Source: Paenibacillus ihbetae | Lineage (GTDB): Bacteria; Bacillota; Bacilli; Paenibacillales; Paenibacillaceae | DNA: 64,000 bases | Assembly (NCBI RefSeq): GCF_002741055.1 | Contig: NZ_CP016809.1 | Span: 4,318,501-4,382,500, forward strand | Reading direction: 5' to 3' | Shown: piece after piece, positions 1 to 6,346 of the stretch | Position numbering within the stretch: the stretch's first letter is position 1 | Layout of the letters: the number at the start of each line of letters is the position of its first letter | The notes under the pieces: generated by a model | Told to the model about the DNA's origin: nothing | Database searches by the model: none | The model's input: the letters and a program-made list of their open reading frames with translations, nothing else | Translations under genes and position numbers: made by a program

Positions 1-482
1 GCTTCCATTCGCCGATCGTGTATGACGCCGGCCTAAGACAGAGTATACTTAATGTCACGCGGGCGATATTCACCGGCAAGCCGGATGCGCTGTGCAGTGA
101 GCTGCTGCTGGAGCTGGCGGGGCATTTTAATGAAGACATTTTGAGGTCAGAAGGCAAGCGGGACAGCGGATTTGCCAAGAAAGCCAAGGCGCTGATGCAG
201 GAGCATCTGGATCAAGTGCTGCGATTGGATGAAATCAGCCAGGCGTTCGGCATGTCCAAATATCAGTTCATCCGCACCTTTAAAGCGAACAGCGGCATGT
301 CGCCTTACCAATATTACTTAAACTGCAAGGTGGAATGGGCTAAGCATCTCATCGAGGACAGCCGCGACGTATATCTCGCGGTTTCCCAATGCGGCTTTAC
401 GGATCTGGCACACTTGAACCGGCATTTCAAGAACGTGTACGGCACGACGGCCTATGATTACATGTCCCATTTTGGGGGATAA
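1..482 (+). CDS. AraC-family transcriptional regulator, C-terminal part (5' end outside window)
   Basis: The frame is open from the first bases of the window, so only the C-terminal ~160 residues are visible. They hold a typical AraC/XylS double helix-turn-helix: the first helix pair lies around ALMQEHLDQVLRLDEISQAF, followed by the family signature near the C-terminus (VSQCGFTDLAHLNRHFKNVYG). The part before it should belong to an AraC-type ligand-binding cupin domain. AraC regulators usually activate a nearby catabolic or transport gene. The partner is not visible here, because the next gene downstream is separated by a terminator-like hairpin. GTG at 18 is an internal codon, not the start. 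Confidence 0.9.
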   Translation, partial: FHSPIVYDAGLRQSILNVTRAIFTGKPDALCSELLLELAGHFNEDILRSEGKRDSGFAKKAKALMQEHLDQVLRLDEISQAFGMSKYQFIRTFKANSGMSPYQYYLNCKVEWAKHLIEDSRDVYLAVSQCGFTDLAHLNRHFKNVYGTTAYDYMSHFGG

Positions 483-617
483 TCTGTATCTTGTCAGAGT
501 AGACAATATGCAGGTGAAAGAGGCGGTTAGCATCGGCGGCAGATGAGCGAATGAGCGGATGAGGGACCGACCGGGGCTTTAGCCCTTTGCTCGTCCGACC
601 TAATGATCAAGGTAATG

Positions 618-671
618 GAAGCAACCCGCAGGAGACCCGCGTGTCGGATCCGGCCAGAGGGTTGCTTCTTT
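618..671 (+). terminator. Rho-independent terminator or leader hairpin ahead of the AviRa-like gene
   Basis: The arms GAAGCAACCC (618-627) and GGGTTGCTTC (659-668) are perfectly complementary and are followed by TTT. It lies 136 bases after the AraC-type gene and 140 bases before the AviRa-like gene. It may end the first transcript or act as an attenuator in the leader of the second. The rest of the 483-810 gap holds a smaller GGGCT/AGCCC hairpin near 568-582 and no convincing gene. Confidence 0.6.
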
Positions 672-810
672 GAGCTGTAGGGAGGTAACGGCCGCATCGC
701 TATCCGCCTTACATGCTTCAAAGGTTTGGAGATCCGGCGAATCGGTGTTAATCTGTAGTTGAATCAGCATAAGCATGCATGTATCTGCATGAACAGAGAT
801 GGAAGGAATT

Positions 811-1554
811 ATGACCATGGAATACCTATATGAATCGGCACCGCGCAGCTACGAGGATTTTGCCAGCGGCCGGGTGCTGCATAACGCCCGGGGCACAACC
901 TCGTTTCCCGTAAGGCTGGCAAGCGAGCTGGCTCAGCGATGCTTTCACATTCTGGAACAAAAGGGGGCTGAGGGTCCCTACACGTTATATGATCCCTGCT
1001 GCGGAGGCGCGTATTTGCTGACCGTGATCGGGCTGCTCCATGGACGGCGGCTGGGCCGGATCATCGGTTCGGATATTCAGCCCGATGTGCTTCAAATCGC
1101 GGGGAAGAACCTGTCCCTGCTGCGCAAGGAGGGGCTCGAGCAGCGAGCCGAGCAGATCAAGTCGCTGTATGAACAATACGGAAAGCCGTCCCATCGGGAT
1201 GCGCTGCAAAGCGCCGCTCGCCTGAAGGAGCTGATCGCCGAATCCGCGGTCGAAGAGGCGGCATGCTTCCAGCTGGATATTACGGACCCGAAGGGAGCGC
1301 TGGACCGGGCCCGGGGAACTCACATCGTCATGACGGATCTCCCGTACGGGGACTTGGTTAGCTGGGGCGGCGGAAGCGAAGATCCGGTGGGGCGCTTTTT
1401 CGAGCAGATCCACCCGACTCTCGATCCCGCCCGCTCGGTTGTCGCTGTCATTTCCGATAAAGGACAGAAATTAAAGCATGACCGGTTCCGAAGACTCCAG
1501 CATATGAAGATTGGGAAGCGGCAGGCTGCGATCTTCGAACCGCTGGGGGAATGA
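811..1554 (+). CDS. AviRa-like 23S rRNA methyltransferase (putative orthosomycin/avilamycin resistance)
   Basis: A Rossmann-fold SAM-dependent methyltransferase of about 247 residues. The SAM-binding loop DPCCGGAYLLTVIGLLHG is followed by GSDIQPDVLQIAGKNLSLL, a long helical segment containing EQYGKPSHRDALQSAARL, and the catalytic-type motif TDLPYG near residue 176. This order and spacing closely match AviRa of Streptomyces viridochromogenes, which methylates a guanine (G2535) of 23S rRNA and protects against avilamycin. That match is from memory of the AviRa sequence. ATG 799 has no ribosome site. GGAAGGA at 801-807 favours 811 or 817. It is a single gene with its own leader region. It could serve a housekeeping rRNA modification role rather than resistance. 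Confidence 0.75.
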   Translation: MTMEYLYESAPRSYEDFASGRVLHNARGTTSFPVRLASELAQRCFHILEQKGAEGPYTLYDPCCGGAYLLTVIGLLHGRRLGRIIGSDIQPDVLQIAGKNLSLLRKEGLEQRAEQIKSLYEQYGKPSHRDALQSAARLKELIAESAVEEAACFQLDITDPKGALDRARGTHIVMTDLPYGDLVSWGGGSEDPVGRFFEQIHPTLDPARSVVAVISDKGQKLKHDRFRRLQHMKIGKRQAAIFEPLGE

Positions 1555-1663
1555 CGCGCTGAGCCGGTCGGCCGGATCGAGGACTGGGCATAGGGCAATA
1601 GGCTTTGGAGAAACCATAAACCGCAGGAGAGAGGTAACAGCCCTCCAGCGGAACCATACACCG

Positions 1664-1880
1664 CTAAAAGACAGGCTCCCGTTTGCCGGTTACAATACCG
1701 GCAAATGGGGCAGTTAGAGAGGGTACCAGGCCCAGTCAAAACCCTAAACAGCTAAAAAGACGGATCCCGTTCGCCGGTTATATACCGGCAATTTGGGGCC
1801 AGTTAGAGAGGGTACCAAGCCCAGCCAAAAGCCCTAAACAACTAAAAAGATGGCTTTCGTTTGTCGGTTACAATGCCGGC
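1664..1880. repeat. Tandem 88-90 bp repeat with an internal hairpin, about 2.5 copies
   Basis: Units start at CTAAAA (1664), CTAAAAAG (1752) and CTAAAAAG (1842). Each holds a stem: TTTGCCGGT/ACCGGCAAA (1682-1705), GCCGGT/ACCGGC (1773-1789), and GTCGG/CCGGC with one G-U pair (1863-1879). The unit ends share the block AGTTAGAGAGGGTACCA, then CCCAG and CCTAAACA. The third copy stops after the hairpin. No credible gene lies in the 1555-2056 gap besides this repeat and the promoter at 1941-1999. Confidence 0.85.
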
Positions 1881-1940
1881 AGAGCGGAGGCTTTTTGGTA
1901 TGCAGCCAGCCGGTTGTTATAAGACATGCCTAAATCGCTC

Positions 1941-1999
1941 TTGATTATGAGAAAAAGGTGGGGTAAGATGGAAAACATATAAAATAAAATGTTTTCCAT
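1941..1999 (+). promoter_or_regulatory. Promoter with overlapping 32-bp palindrome upstream of yvaD-tetR
   Basis: TTGATT (1941-1946), 17 bp, TAAGAT (1964-1969) makes a good sigma-A-type promoter. An 11-bp perfect inverted repeat, ATGGAAAACAT (1968-1978) and ATGTTTTCCAT (1989-1999), overlaps the -10 end and the expected start of transcription. This is the usual place for an operator, most simply of the TetR regulator encoded second in the operon. Confidence 0.65.
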
Positions 2000-2056
2000 G
2001 ATTTCCGTGCGTGAAAAGGAAATTGGAAAATGGAGAATGGAGGATGGAGGATGGGG

Positions 2057-2476
2057 ATGAACCGAACATTAAAATCACTGATGCTCGCTACCGATATCGG
2101 ATTTATCCTGTATTGGCTGCTCATCGGCCTCAGCCTGATTCCGAAGGAGTATCTGTATCAGGATTATGACAATCCGCTGCTGGTGGCGTGGAATTTATCG
2201 TTCCTTCCGCTGGATCTGCTGATCTCCGGAACCGGCTTATGGAGCATGTATCTCTATAGGAAAGGTAATTATAAATGGCAGCCGTGGTGTCTGGTTTCGC
2301 TTGTGCTGACGTTTTGCTCAGGGCTGCAGGCCATTGCATTTTGGAGCATCCGGCTTGATTTCGATCTCTTCTGGTGGCTGCCGAATCTGTTCCTGATGCT
2401 GTATCCGCTCTTCTTCCTGCCGAGGCTGATCGGAAGCGGACGTTCTGTGACCGGGAAGGAGACGGTGGCGCTATGA
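2057..2476 (+). CDS. yvaD: YvaD-like integral membrane protein (DUF5360)
   Basis: A small membrane protein of about 139 residues with four hydrophobic segments: ATDIGFILYWLLIGLSLI; the stretch around VAWNLSFLPLDLLISGTGL; CLVSLVLTFCSGLQAIAFW; and LFWWLPNLFLMLYPLFFLP. Size and pattern match B. subtilis YvaD, of unknown function. In B. subtilis yvaD lies near a TetR gene (yvaF), and here a TetR gene follows directly with an ATGA overlap, so co-transcription and local autoregulation are likely. Starts at 2030 and 2051 are possible. GGAGG at 2046-2050 favours ATG 2057. Confidence 0.75.
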   Translation: MNRTLKSLMLATDIGFILYWLLIGLSLIPKEYLYQDYDNPLLVAWNLSFLPLDLLISGTGLWSMYLYRKGNYKWQPWCLVSLVLTFCSGLQAIAFWSIRLDFDLFWWLPNLFLMLYPLFFLPRLIGSGRSVTGKETVAL

Positions 2477-3033
2477 AGGACAAAATCGCCCAGGCCGCCA
2501 TTCAGGAAATCGCCCAGCGTGGACTGAAGTTCTCCATTCGGGATGTTGCAGGCCGTCTCGGGATCAGCACGAAGACCCTGTATCAGCATTTTGAATCCAA
2601 GGAGGAATTGGTCGACCATATCGTGGTCCAGTCCATCGGGAATATGATGGCGGAGGAGGAGAAGCTGATGAAGGACGATTCGATTCCTCTAGCGGATAAG
2701 CTGTTCCGGGCATTAACGCTCCTTCCGCAAGGCGTCGCCTTCCACGATATTCGCGTGATGAAGGAATTGGAGCTCCGGTACCCGGAGCAGTGGAGGCAAA
2801 TCGATGCCTACATGAATACAGGCTGGGAGAATATCCGGCTGATTATTCACGAGGGGGCTGCTGCAGGCATCTTTCGTCCTTTTGATGTCGAGCTGTTCAT
2901 TCAGGTATATGTAGGGGCATTATATCAGCTGATCGACCAGTATGCTTCCGGTGGCCGGCTGACGCTGCAGCAAGCACTGGAGCAGATGGTTGACTTCTTG
3001 ATGGAAGGCATCCGTTCGCCCGCTAACCGTTAA
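2473..3033 (+). CDS. TetR/AcrR-family regulator (YvaF-like)
   Basis: A 186-residue TetR protein. The N-terminal HTH covers about residues 1-48 (KIAQAAIQEIAQRG, then IRDVAGRLGISTKTLYQHF, SKEELVDHIV), and the rest is a helical ligand-binding domain. The start ATG 2473 overlaps the yvaD stop (ATGA), with GGAAGGAG at 2454-2461 as ribosome site, so the two are translationally coupled. It probably represses its own operon through the palindrome at 1968-1999. The ligand is unknown. Confidence 0.88.
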   Translation: MKDKIAQAAIQEIAQRGLKFSIRDVAGRLGISTKTLYQHFESKEELVDHIVVQSIGNMMAEEEKLMKDDSIPLADKLFRALTLLPQGVAFHDIRVMKELELRYPEQWRQIDAYMNTGWENIRLIIHEGAAAGIFRPFDVELFIQVYVGALYQLIDQYASGGRLTLQQALEQMVDFLMEGIRSPANR

Positions 3034-3087
3034 GTCCCCTCCTGTAGTCCGCCAAGCATACAAACGCCACGCAGATGTGGAGAATTT

Positions 3088-3110
3088 GCGGCTGCCGTGC
3101 AGCCGCTTTT
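3088..3110 (+). terminator. Terminator after yvaD-tetR
   Basis: The stem GCGGCTG/CAGCCGC (3088-3106) with a 5-base loop is followed by TTTT. It is 55 bases past the TetR stop and separates this operon from the convergent immA gene. Confidence 0.75.
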
Positions 3111-3214
3111 GGCTTTCCTGCGAATGCGTTACCCGCAGATTCGCGTGTCTGCCTCCCGTACATGATTGGATCATGATAGGTTAAAGATTGCACTGGATCA
3201 GAACGTATGTTCGA

Positions 3215-3640
3215 TTAAAGTCTAAAAAATAAAAGCATTTCCTGTGGAATGCCTGCCCGAAGGTAGAACTCATGCAACGACTCTCCCGGGCCAATGGTCA
3301 AATCCGCCGTCAATAACGCAACCGCAAACCGATTCGCCTGACGTTCAAGCTTGCCCGGACTGAAGTAGGAATGCTCCTCAAGGAAAAATCGGCTGATTCC
3401 CTTATGGAGCCGATCGTGACCGAGCTCATGGGCGCAGACGAAGCGCTGCCACTGCGGCGGCAGTTGACTATGAATGACGATAAACCTGCGTCTTAATTTG
3501 CGGAAGTACAGCCCCTTCGTTGTCTTGCCGAGGTCCGCGTACCGGATATGAATGCCGAGCGAAGCCGCAATTTCGAAGGGGCAGTTGGTATGATGTTTTC
3601 TGACAAGCTGACGGATTAACGGTTGTAAAAGATCATCCAT
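3215..3640 (-). CDS. immA: ImmA/IrrE-family metallopeptidase
   Basis: A 141-residue zinc peptidase of the ImmA/IrrE family (M78). The HEXXH motif is HELGH at residues 71-75, and the downstream helix LERQANRFAVALL supplies the third ligand region. In ICEBs1 and many Bacillota prophages ImmA cleaves the partner XRE repressor after DNA damage. The gene lies directly downstream of an XRE repressor on the same strand, which is the standard arrangement. The ribosome site AGGTG is 8 bases before the ATG. I infer that it controls induction of the tail locus that starts 4 kb away. Confidence 0.9.
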   Translation of the reverse strand: MDDLLQPLIRQLVRKHHTNCPFEIAASLGIHIRYADLGKTTKGLYFRKLRRRFIVIHSQLPPQWQRFVCAHELGHDRLHKGISRFFLEEHSYFSPGKLERQANRFAVALLTADLTIGPGESLHEFYLRAGIPQEMLLFFRL

Positions 3641-3716
3641 GCCGGTTCACCTGCAATATCGAGATTGTTATGGGTTGTCGTAGGGTTGTAATCGCTATGT
3701 ACTCCTTCATGACATG

Positions 3717-4136
3717 CTATTTTTTCCGTTTGTTCATCTGCTTGGCTTCCCAGAATAAGCCGGTCAGCACATCCTTGATGCGCTGCTTGTCCTCCTGGTT
3801 TAAGGGGATTCCGTCGAACATCAGCTCTCCGTCGTCCTCCAGCATTTTTTTGAAATCCCGTTTATCTTTGGCCGTGGCCCAATCGGGAACGGTCAGGTCC
3901 TCATGCAGGGAAAGCTCCGAGTCCAAATAACCGGCCTTGCTCATCAGTTCTTCATAGGGAACCCCGAGCGCATCGGCAATTTTGCGAAGCGTCTGCGGCT
4001 TGGGGATGCCGCGCAGCCCGTTCTCGATCCTCGAGATTTGCGATCCGCTGATTTCAGCGGCTTGCGCGAGCTGATTGATGCTTAAGCCTTTGTCTTCCCT
4101 CATCTGCTTCAAGTATGCTCCAAATCTGTGATCCAC
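3717..4136 (-). CDS. XRE-family repressor, partner of ImmA
   Basis: A 139-residue protein with an N-terminal lambda-repressor-like HTH (residues about 6-62: FGAYLKQMREDKGLSINQLA, then ISGSQISRIENGLRGIPK). The acidic, helical C-terminal tail ends in KQMNKRKK and is suited to ImmA recognition. GTG 4136 is chosen because GAGGAG lies 10 bases upstream. ATG 4157 in the same frame has only a weak ribosome site. It is transcribed away from arpU, with palindromic sites between the two. Inferred role: keeps the tailocin genes off until ImmA removes it. Confidence 0.85.
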   Translation of the reverse strand: MDHRFGAYLKQMREDKGLSINQLAQAAEISGSQISRIENGLRGIPKPQTLRKIADALGVPYEELMSKAGYLDSELSLHEDLTVPDWATAKDKRDFKKMLEDDGELMFDGIPLNQEDKQRIKDVLTGLFWEAKQMNKRKK

Positions 4137-4175
4137 GCTCCGGCCACTCCTCACCATAATCCATCTGTAACCTCT

Positions 4176-4394
4176 GTTTATAGTATAAACCCATCCGATA
4201 CCTTTGCCAACAGGTAAAATAAAAACAAAGTAATATTGCCAAAAGGCAAGAATATGAGAGCGAGAGGGCCCATTTCTTGATTTTTGCAGCACAATTGAAC
4301 GTTTACGAAGATCTCCAGATAGTGGTATTATAACGGAAAATACGAACAAATATACGAACAGTCGGCGTGGCCTTGATTTTCTGCCAAATGGCAA
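4176..4394. promoter_or_regulatory. Repressor operator region: three TTGCC-N4-GGCAA sites plus one 15-bp palindrome
   Basis: Sites are TTGCCAACAGGTAA (4204-4217), TTGCCAAAAGGCAA (4236-4249) and CTGCCAAATGGCAA (4381-4394). Two lie near the repressor start and one 41 bp before the arpU start codon. A separate perfect palindrome GTTTATAGTATAAAC (4176-4190) is closest to the repressor. The arrangement fits autoregulation plus repression of arpU. Confidence 0.7.
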
Positions 4395-4434
4395 AAGTAA
4401 GCTAGGATAAATCATCAATGGGGAGTGAACCGGT

Positions 4435-4944
4435 ATGAATCATATGTTACCTGAATTGGATCGCAGAAAAACCCAATACGCGATTGAGGCGGTATTCGAG
4501 AAGTATCGAATTTATAAAACGATAACGTTCGAGATGAGGGAGGCGAGCGTGACCGCATCGTACACGGAGCGATTCCATGGACCGACGAATGTGACTTCGG
4601 ATCAGACGGCAAAGGTAGCGATATATAATGTAGATATGCCTGCGGCAAGGAAGCACTACTGCGAAACGATCGAATCGATCGTGGAGCGGCTGGGAGCGCG
4701 CGAGCAGCTGCTGATAAGGGAACGGTACATGAAGCAGGACGATGTGTACGACTACAAGGTGTACAACCATATTTTCGATCCGCCGGTAAGTAAGGACACT
4801 TATGTTAAAATCCGCACCCGAGCTTTTTACAAAATGGCGTTGGTGCTTGCCGATCTGGGCATGTTGCCGCTGGATACCCTCGTGAAGCCCCTAACCCGGC
4901 TGAAAAAGAATGAAGGGGCCGAGGCGGTGGGGGCCCTAAGATAA
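4435..4944 (+). CDS. ArpU-family phage late-gene transcriptional regulator
   Basis: A 169-residue protein of the ArpU family, which regulates packaging and lysis genes in Gram-positive phages. Family-type segments are FEMREASVTASYTERFHGPT, NVTSDQTAKVAIYNVD, REQLLIRERYM (sigma-region-4-like) and VYNHIFDPPVSKDTYVKIRT. The start has GGGAG 9 bases upstream. It is divergent from the XRE repressor and preceded by an operator copy. By analogy it should switch on the structural operon beginning near 7556, although two unrelated genes intervene. It is followed by tandem short repeats and a terminator. Confidence 0.85.
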   Translation: MNHMLPELDRRKTQYAIEAVFEKYRIYKTITFEMREASVTASYTERFHGPTNVTSDQTAKVAIYNVDMPAARKHYCETIESIVERLGAREQLLIRERYMKQDDVYDYKVYNHIFDPPVSKDTYVKIRTRAFYKMALVLADLGMLPLDTLVKPLTRLKKNEGAEAVGALR

Positions 4945-5044
4945 ACCCGTCTCGGTAATTCGAGAAGATCGATCGCGGGAAGCACATCATGAAAGGTTGA
5001 TTGACCGGGCTTGGAGGACTTTTTAGCCTAGAGATAGATGACTT

Positions 5045-5126
5045 TTAGACAATGGATGGATCACTCCTTTAGACAATAATGGCTGACTCGTTAGACAATA
5101 ATGGATGACTCGTTAGATAATAATGG
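5045..5126. repeat. Four tandem copies of a 22-24 bp repeat
   Basis: TTAGACAAT or a close variant recurs at 5045, 5069, 5091 and 5113 (periods 24, 22, 22). The last three copies read TTAGACAATAATGG, TTAGACAATAATGG and TTAGATAATAATGG with GACTCG between. The array lies between arpU and its terminator and has no ribosome site or sustained reading frame. Apart from the terminator and the promoter region before 5279, the gap holds nothing else. Confidence 0.8.
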
Positions 5127-5141
5127 ACGACTGTGGGCCAG

Positions 5142-5171
5142 AACCGACTCTGCTGAGGGTCGGTTTTTTTT
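5142..5171 (+). terminator. Terminator after arpU
   Basis: The arms AACCGAC (5142-5148) and GTCGGTT (5159-5165) are followed by eight T residues. It is a strong intrinsic terminator. Confidence 0.9.
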
Positions 5172-5221
5172 ACGATTCATGAAGTGCATTGACAAGGAGC
5201 TTGTTGGCAAGTATCCTATTT

Positions 5222-5239
5222 ACATACTATTAAGTATGT
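5222..5239. promoter_or_regulatory. 18-bp operator ACATACT-N4-AGTATGT
   Basis: A perfect 7-bp inverted repeat with a 4-bp spacer, 40 bp before the dual-HTH TetR gene. A near-identical copy lies at 6296-6313 before the hydrolase gene. Confidence 0.75.
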
Positions 5240-5278
5240 GTTTGTGATATTATTAACCAGATCGAGGTGTGGGCCGAT

Positions 5279-6076
5279 ATGGATTCCAAGTCCAGAATCG
5301 TAGAAATTGCGTTAAGCATGGCGGACCGCCTGCCTCTTGATAAAATCAATTATGCCGATATCGCTGAAGCAGCGGGGGTTCACTGGACAACGGTCAGGCG
5401 TCATCTTGGCAGCAAGGAGCAGATGAGGGCATACCTCGCCGATCAGCTAAGCGATCAAGGGAGGGATCCGGCCAAGGCCGATACCCGTACGAAAATATTG
5501 GAGTCAGCTCGAAGCGTATTTGCACGCTGCGGTTACAATGGTGCTACGCTCGATCAGGTAGCTGCCGATGCCGGCATGAGCAAGGGGGCGGTATACTGGC
5601 ACTATGCCAGCAAGCAGGATCTTTATATGGCACTGCTCGAGCATAACGTTGCCGCGCAGCGGCGGCTGATTCCCATGCAGGCACAAGCCGTCCTGGAGGC
5701 TGAAGATCCGATCCAAGCGCTATCGTTCTGGCTCCGCGGGCAGTTCCGTGCCTGTTTGGAGCATCCGGACTCCGCCCTGTTGTTCCTGGAGTTTCTTGTA
5801 TCCAGCCGCGAGCGGGGTATCCGGGAGAAGCTGGCGGCTGTATTCGACGAGATGCATGAGCAGGTGTCGCACATGCTCGCCGAGCTCCAGCGAAGCGGCC
5901 GGCTGTCCGGCAAGGCGGATGCTAAAGCGATGTCCGTGTATATTCAATCCGTGATGCACGGATTGATGGTTACCGCTGTCATTCATCGGGACGATATGGA
6001 GCTGGATTCGATGATGGACGATTTTGCCGGCATGCTGTGGAACGGAATAGATCCTCGTCCCTCTCCCGAGCGCTGA
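5279..6076 (+). CDS. TetR/AcrR-family regulator with two tandem HTH domains
   Basis: 265 residues, longer than a usual TetR (about 190-210), because two TetR-type DNA-binding domains are joined. Domain 1 is at about 3-53 (SRIVEIALSMADRLPLDKIN, then ADIAEAAGVHWTTVRRHLGS) and domain 2 at about 69-118 (TRTKILESARSVFARCGYNG, then LDQVAADAGMSKGAVYWHYA). The C-terminal helical domain resembles AcrR-type ligand domains. ATG 5279 is chosen over GTG 5267 because GAGGTG lies 9 bases upstream. It probably represses itself and the following alpha/beta hydrolase through the shared operator. The role of the extra HTH is unknown; it may be degenerate. Confidence 0.85.
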   Translation: MDSKSRIVEIALSMADRLPLDKINYADIAEAAGVHWTTVRRHLGSKEQMRAYLADQLSDQGRDPAKADTRTKILESARSVFARCGYNGATLDQVAADAGMSKGAVYWHYASKQDLYMALLEHNVAAQRRLIPMQAQAVLEAEDPIQALSFWLRGQFRACLEHPDSALLFLEFLVSSRERGIREKLAAVFDEMHEQVSHMLAELQRSGRLSGKADAKAMSVYIQSVMHGLMVTAVIHRDDMELDSMMDDFAGMLWNGIDPRPSPER

Positions 6077-6211
6077 GCAGCACGGGGATATGCTCTAAAT
6101 GCGTTCACAGCGGACGGCTTATTACCGCGTGCCTCTCCCGGCCAGCGGAATACTGATGACTGCTGCATGATGATCAGCGTCGACGCTCGGAGGACAAGCC
6201 TTCAAAGCAAG

Positions 6212-6276
6212 GTTTACGCCACCCAATTCGCTCTGACAGAGACTTGAGGGTCTCTCAGACGTTTGGGTGGTTAAAC
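6212..6276. other. Long imperfect hairpin between TetR and hydrolase genes
   Basis: Nested arms GTTTA/TTAAAC, CCACCCAA/TTGGGTGG and CTGAcAGAGAC/GTCTCtCAG surround a 6-base loop, giving a structure of about 65 nt. It is followed by TGTATTTTTT. It could terminate the TetR transcript in both directions, or be a small repeat element. No reading frame is associated. Confidence 0.6.
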
Positions 6277-6295
6277 TGTATTTTTTATGTCGTGA

Positions 6296-6313
6296 ACATA
6301 CTAAAAAGTACGT
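6296..6313. promoter_or_regulatory. Second copy of the ACATACT-N4-AGTACGT operator
   Basis: ACATACT-AAAA-AGTACGT differs from the copy at 5222-5239 by one arm base and lies 34 bp before the hydrolase start. It implies control by the adjacent dual-HTH TetR protein. Confidence 0.7.
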
Positions 6314-6346
6314 GAAAGATATACTATAAAGAATTGAGGGATCAGC

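Noticed and set aside
4137-4418. 94-residue N-terminal extension of the XRE repressor
   Set aside because: The frame is open up to 4418 but runs through the operators and has no start signal; GTG 4136 has a good ribosome site.
5045-5126. CRISPR array
   Set aside because: The repeats are directly tandem without unique spacers, and no cas gene is in the window.
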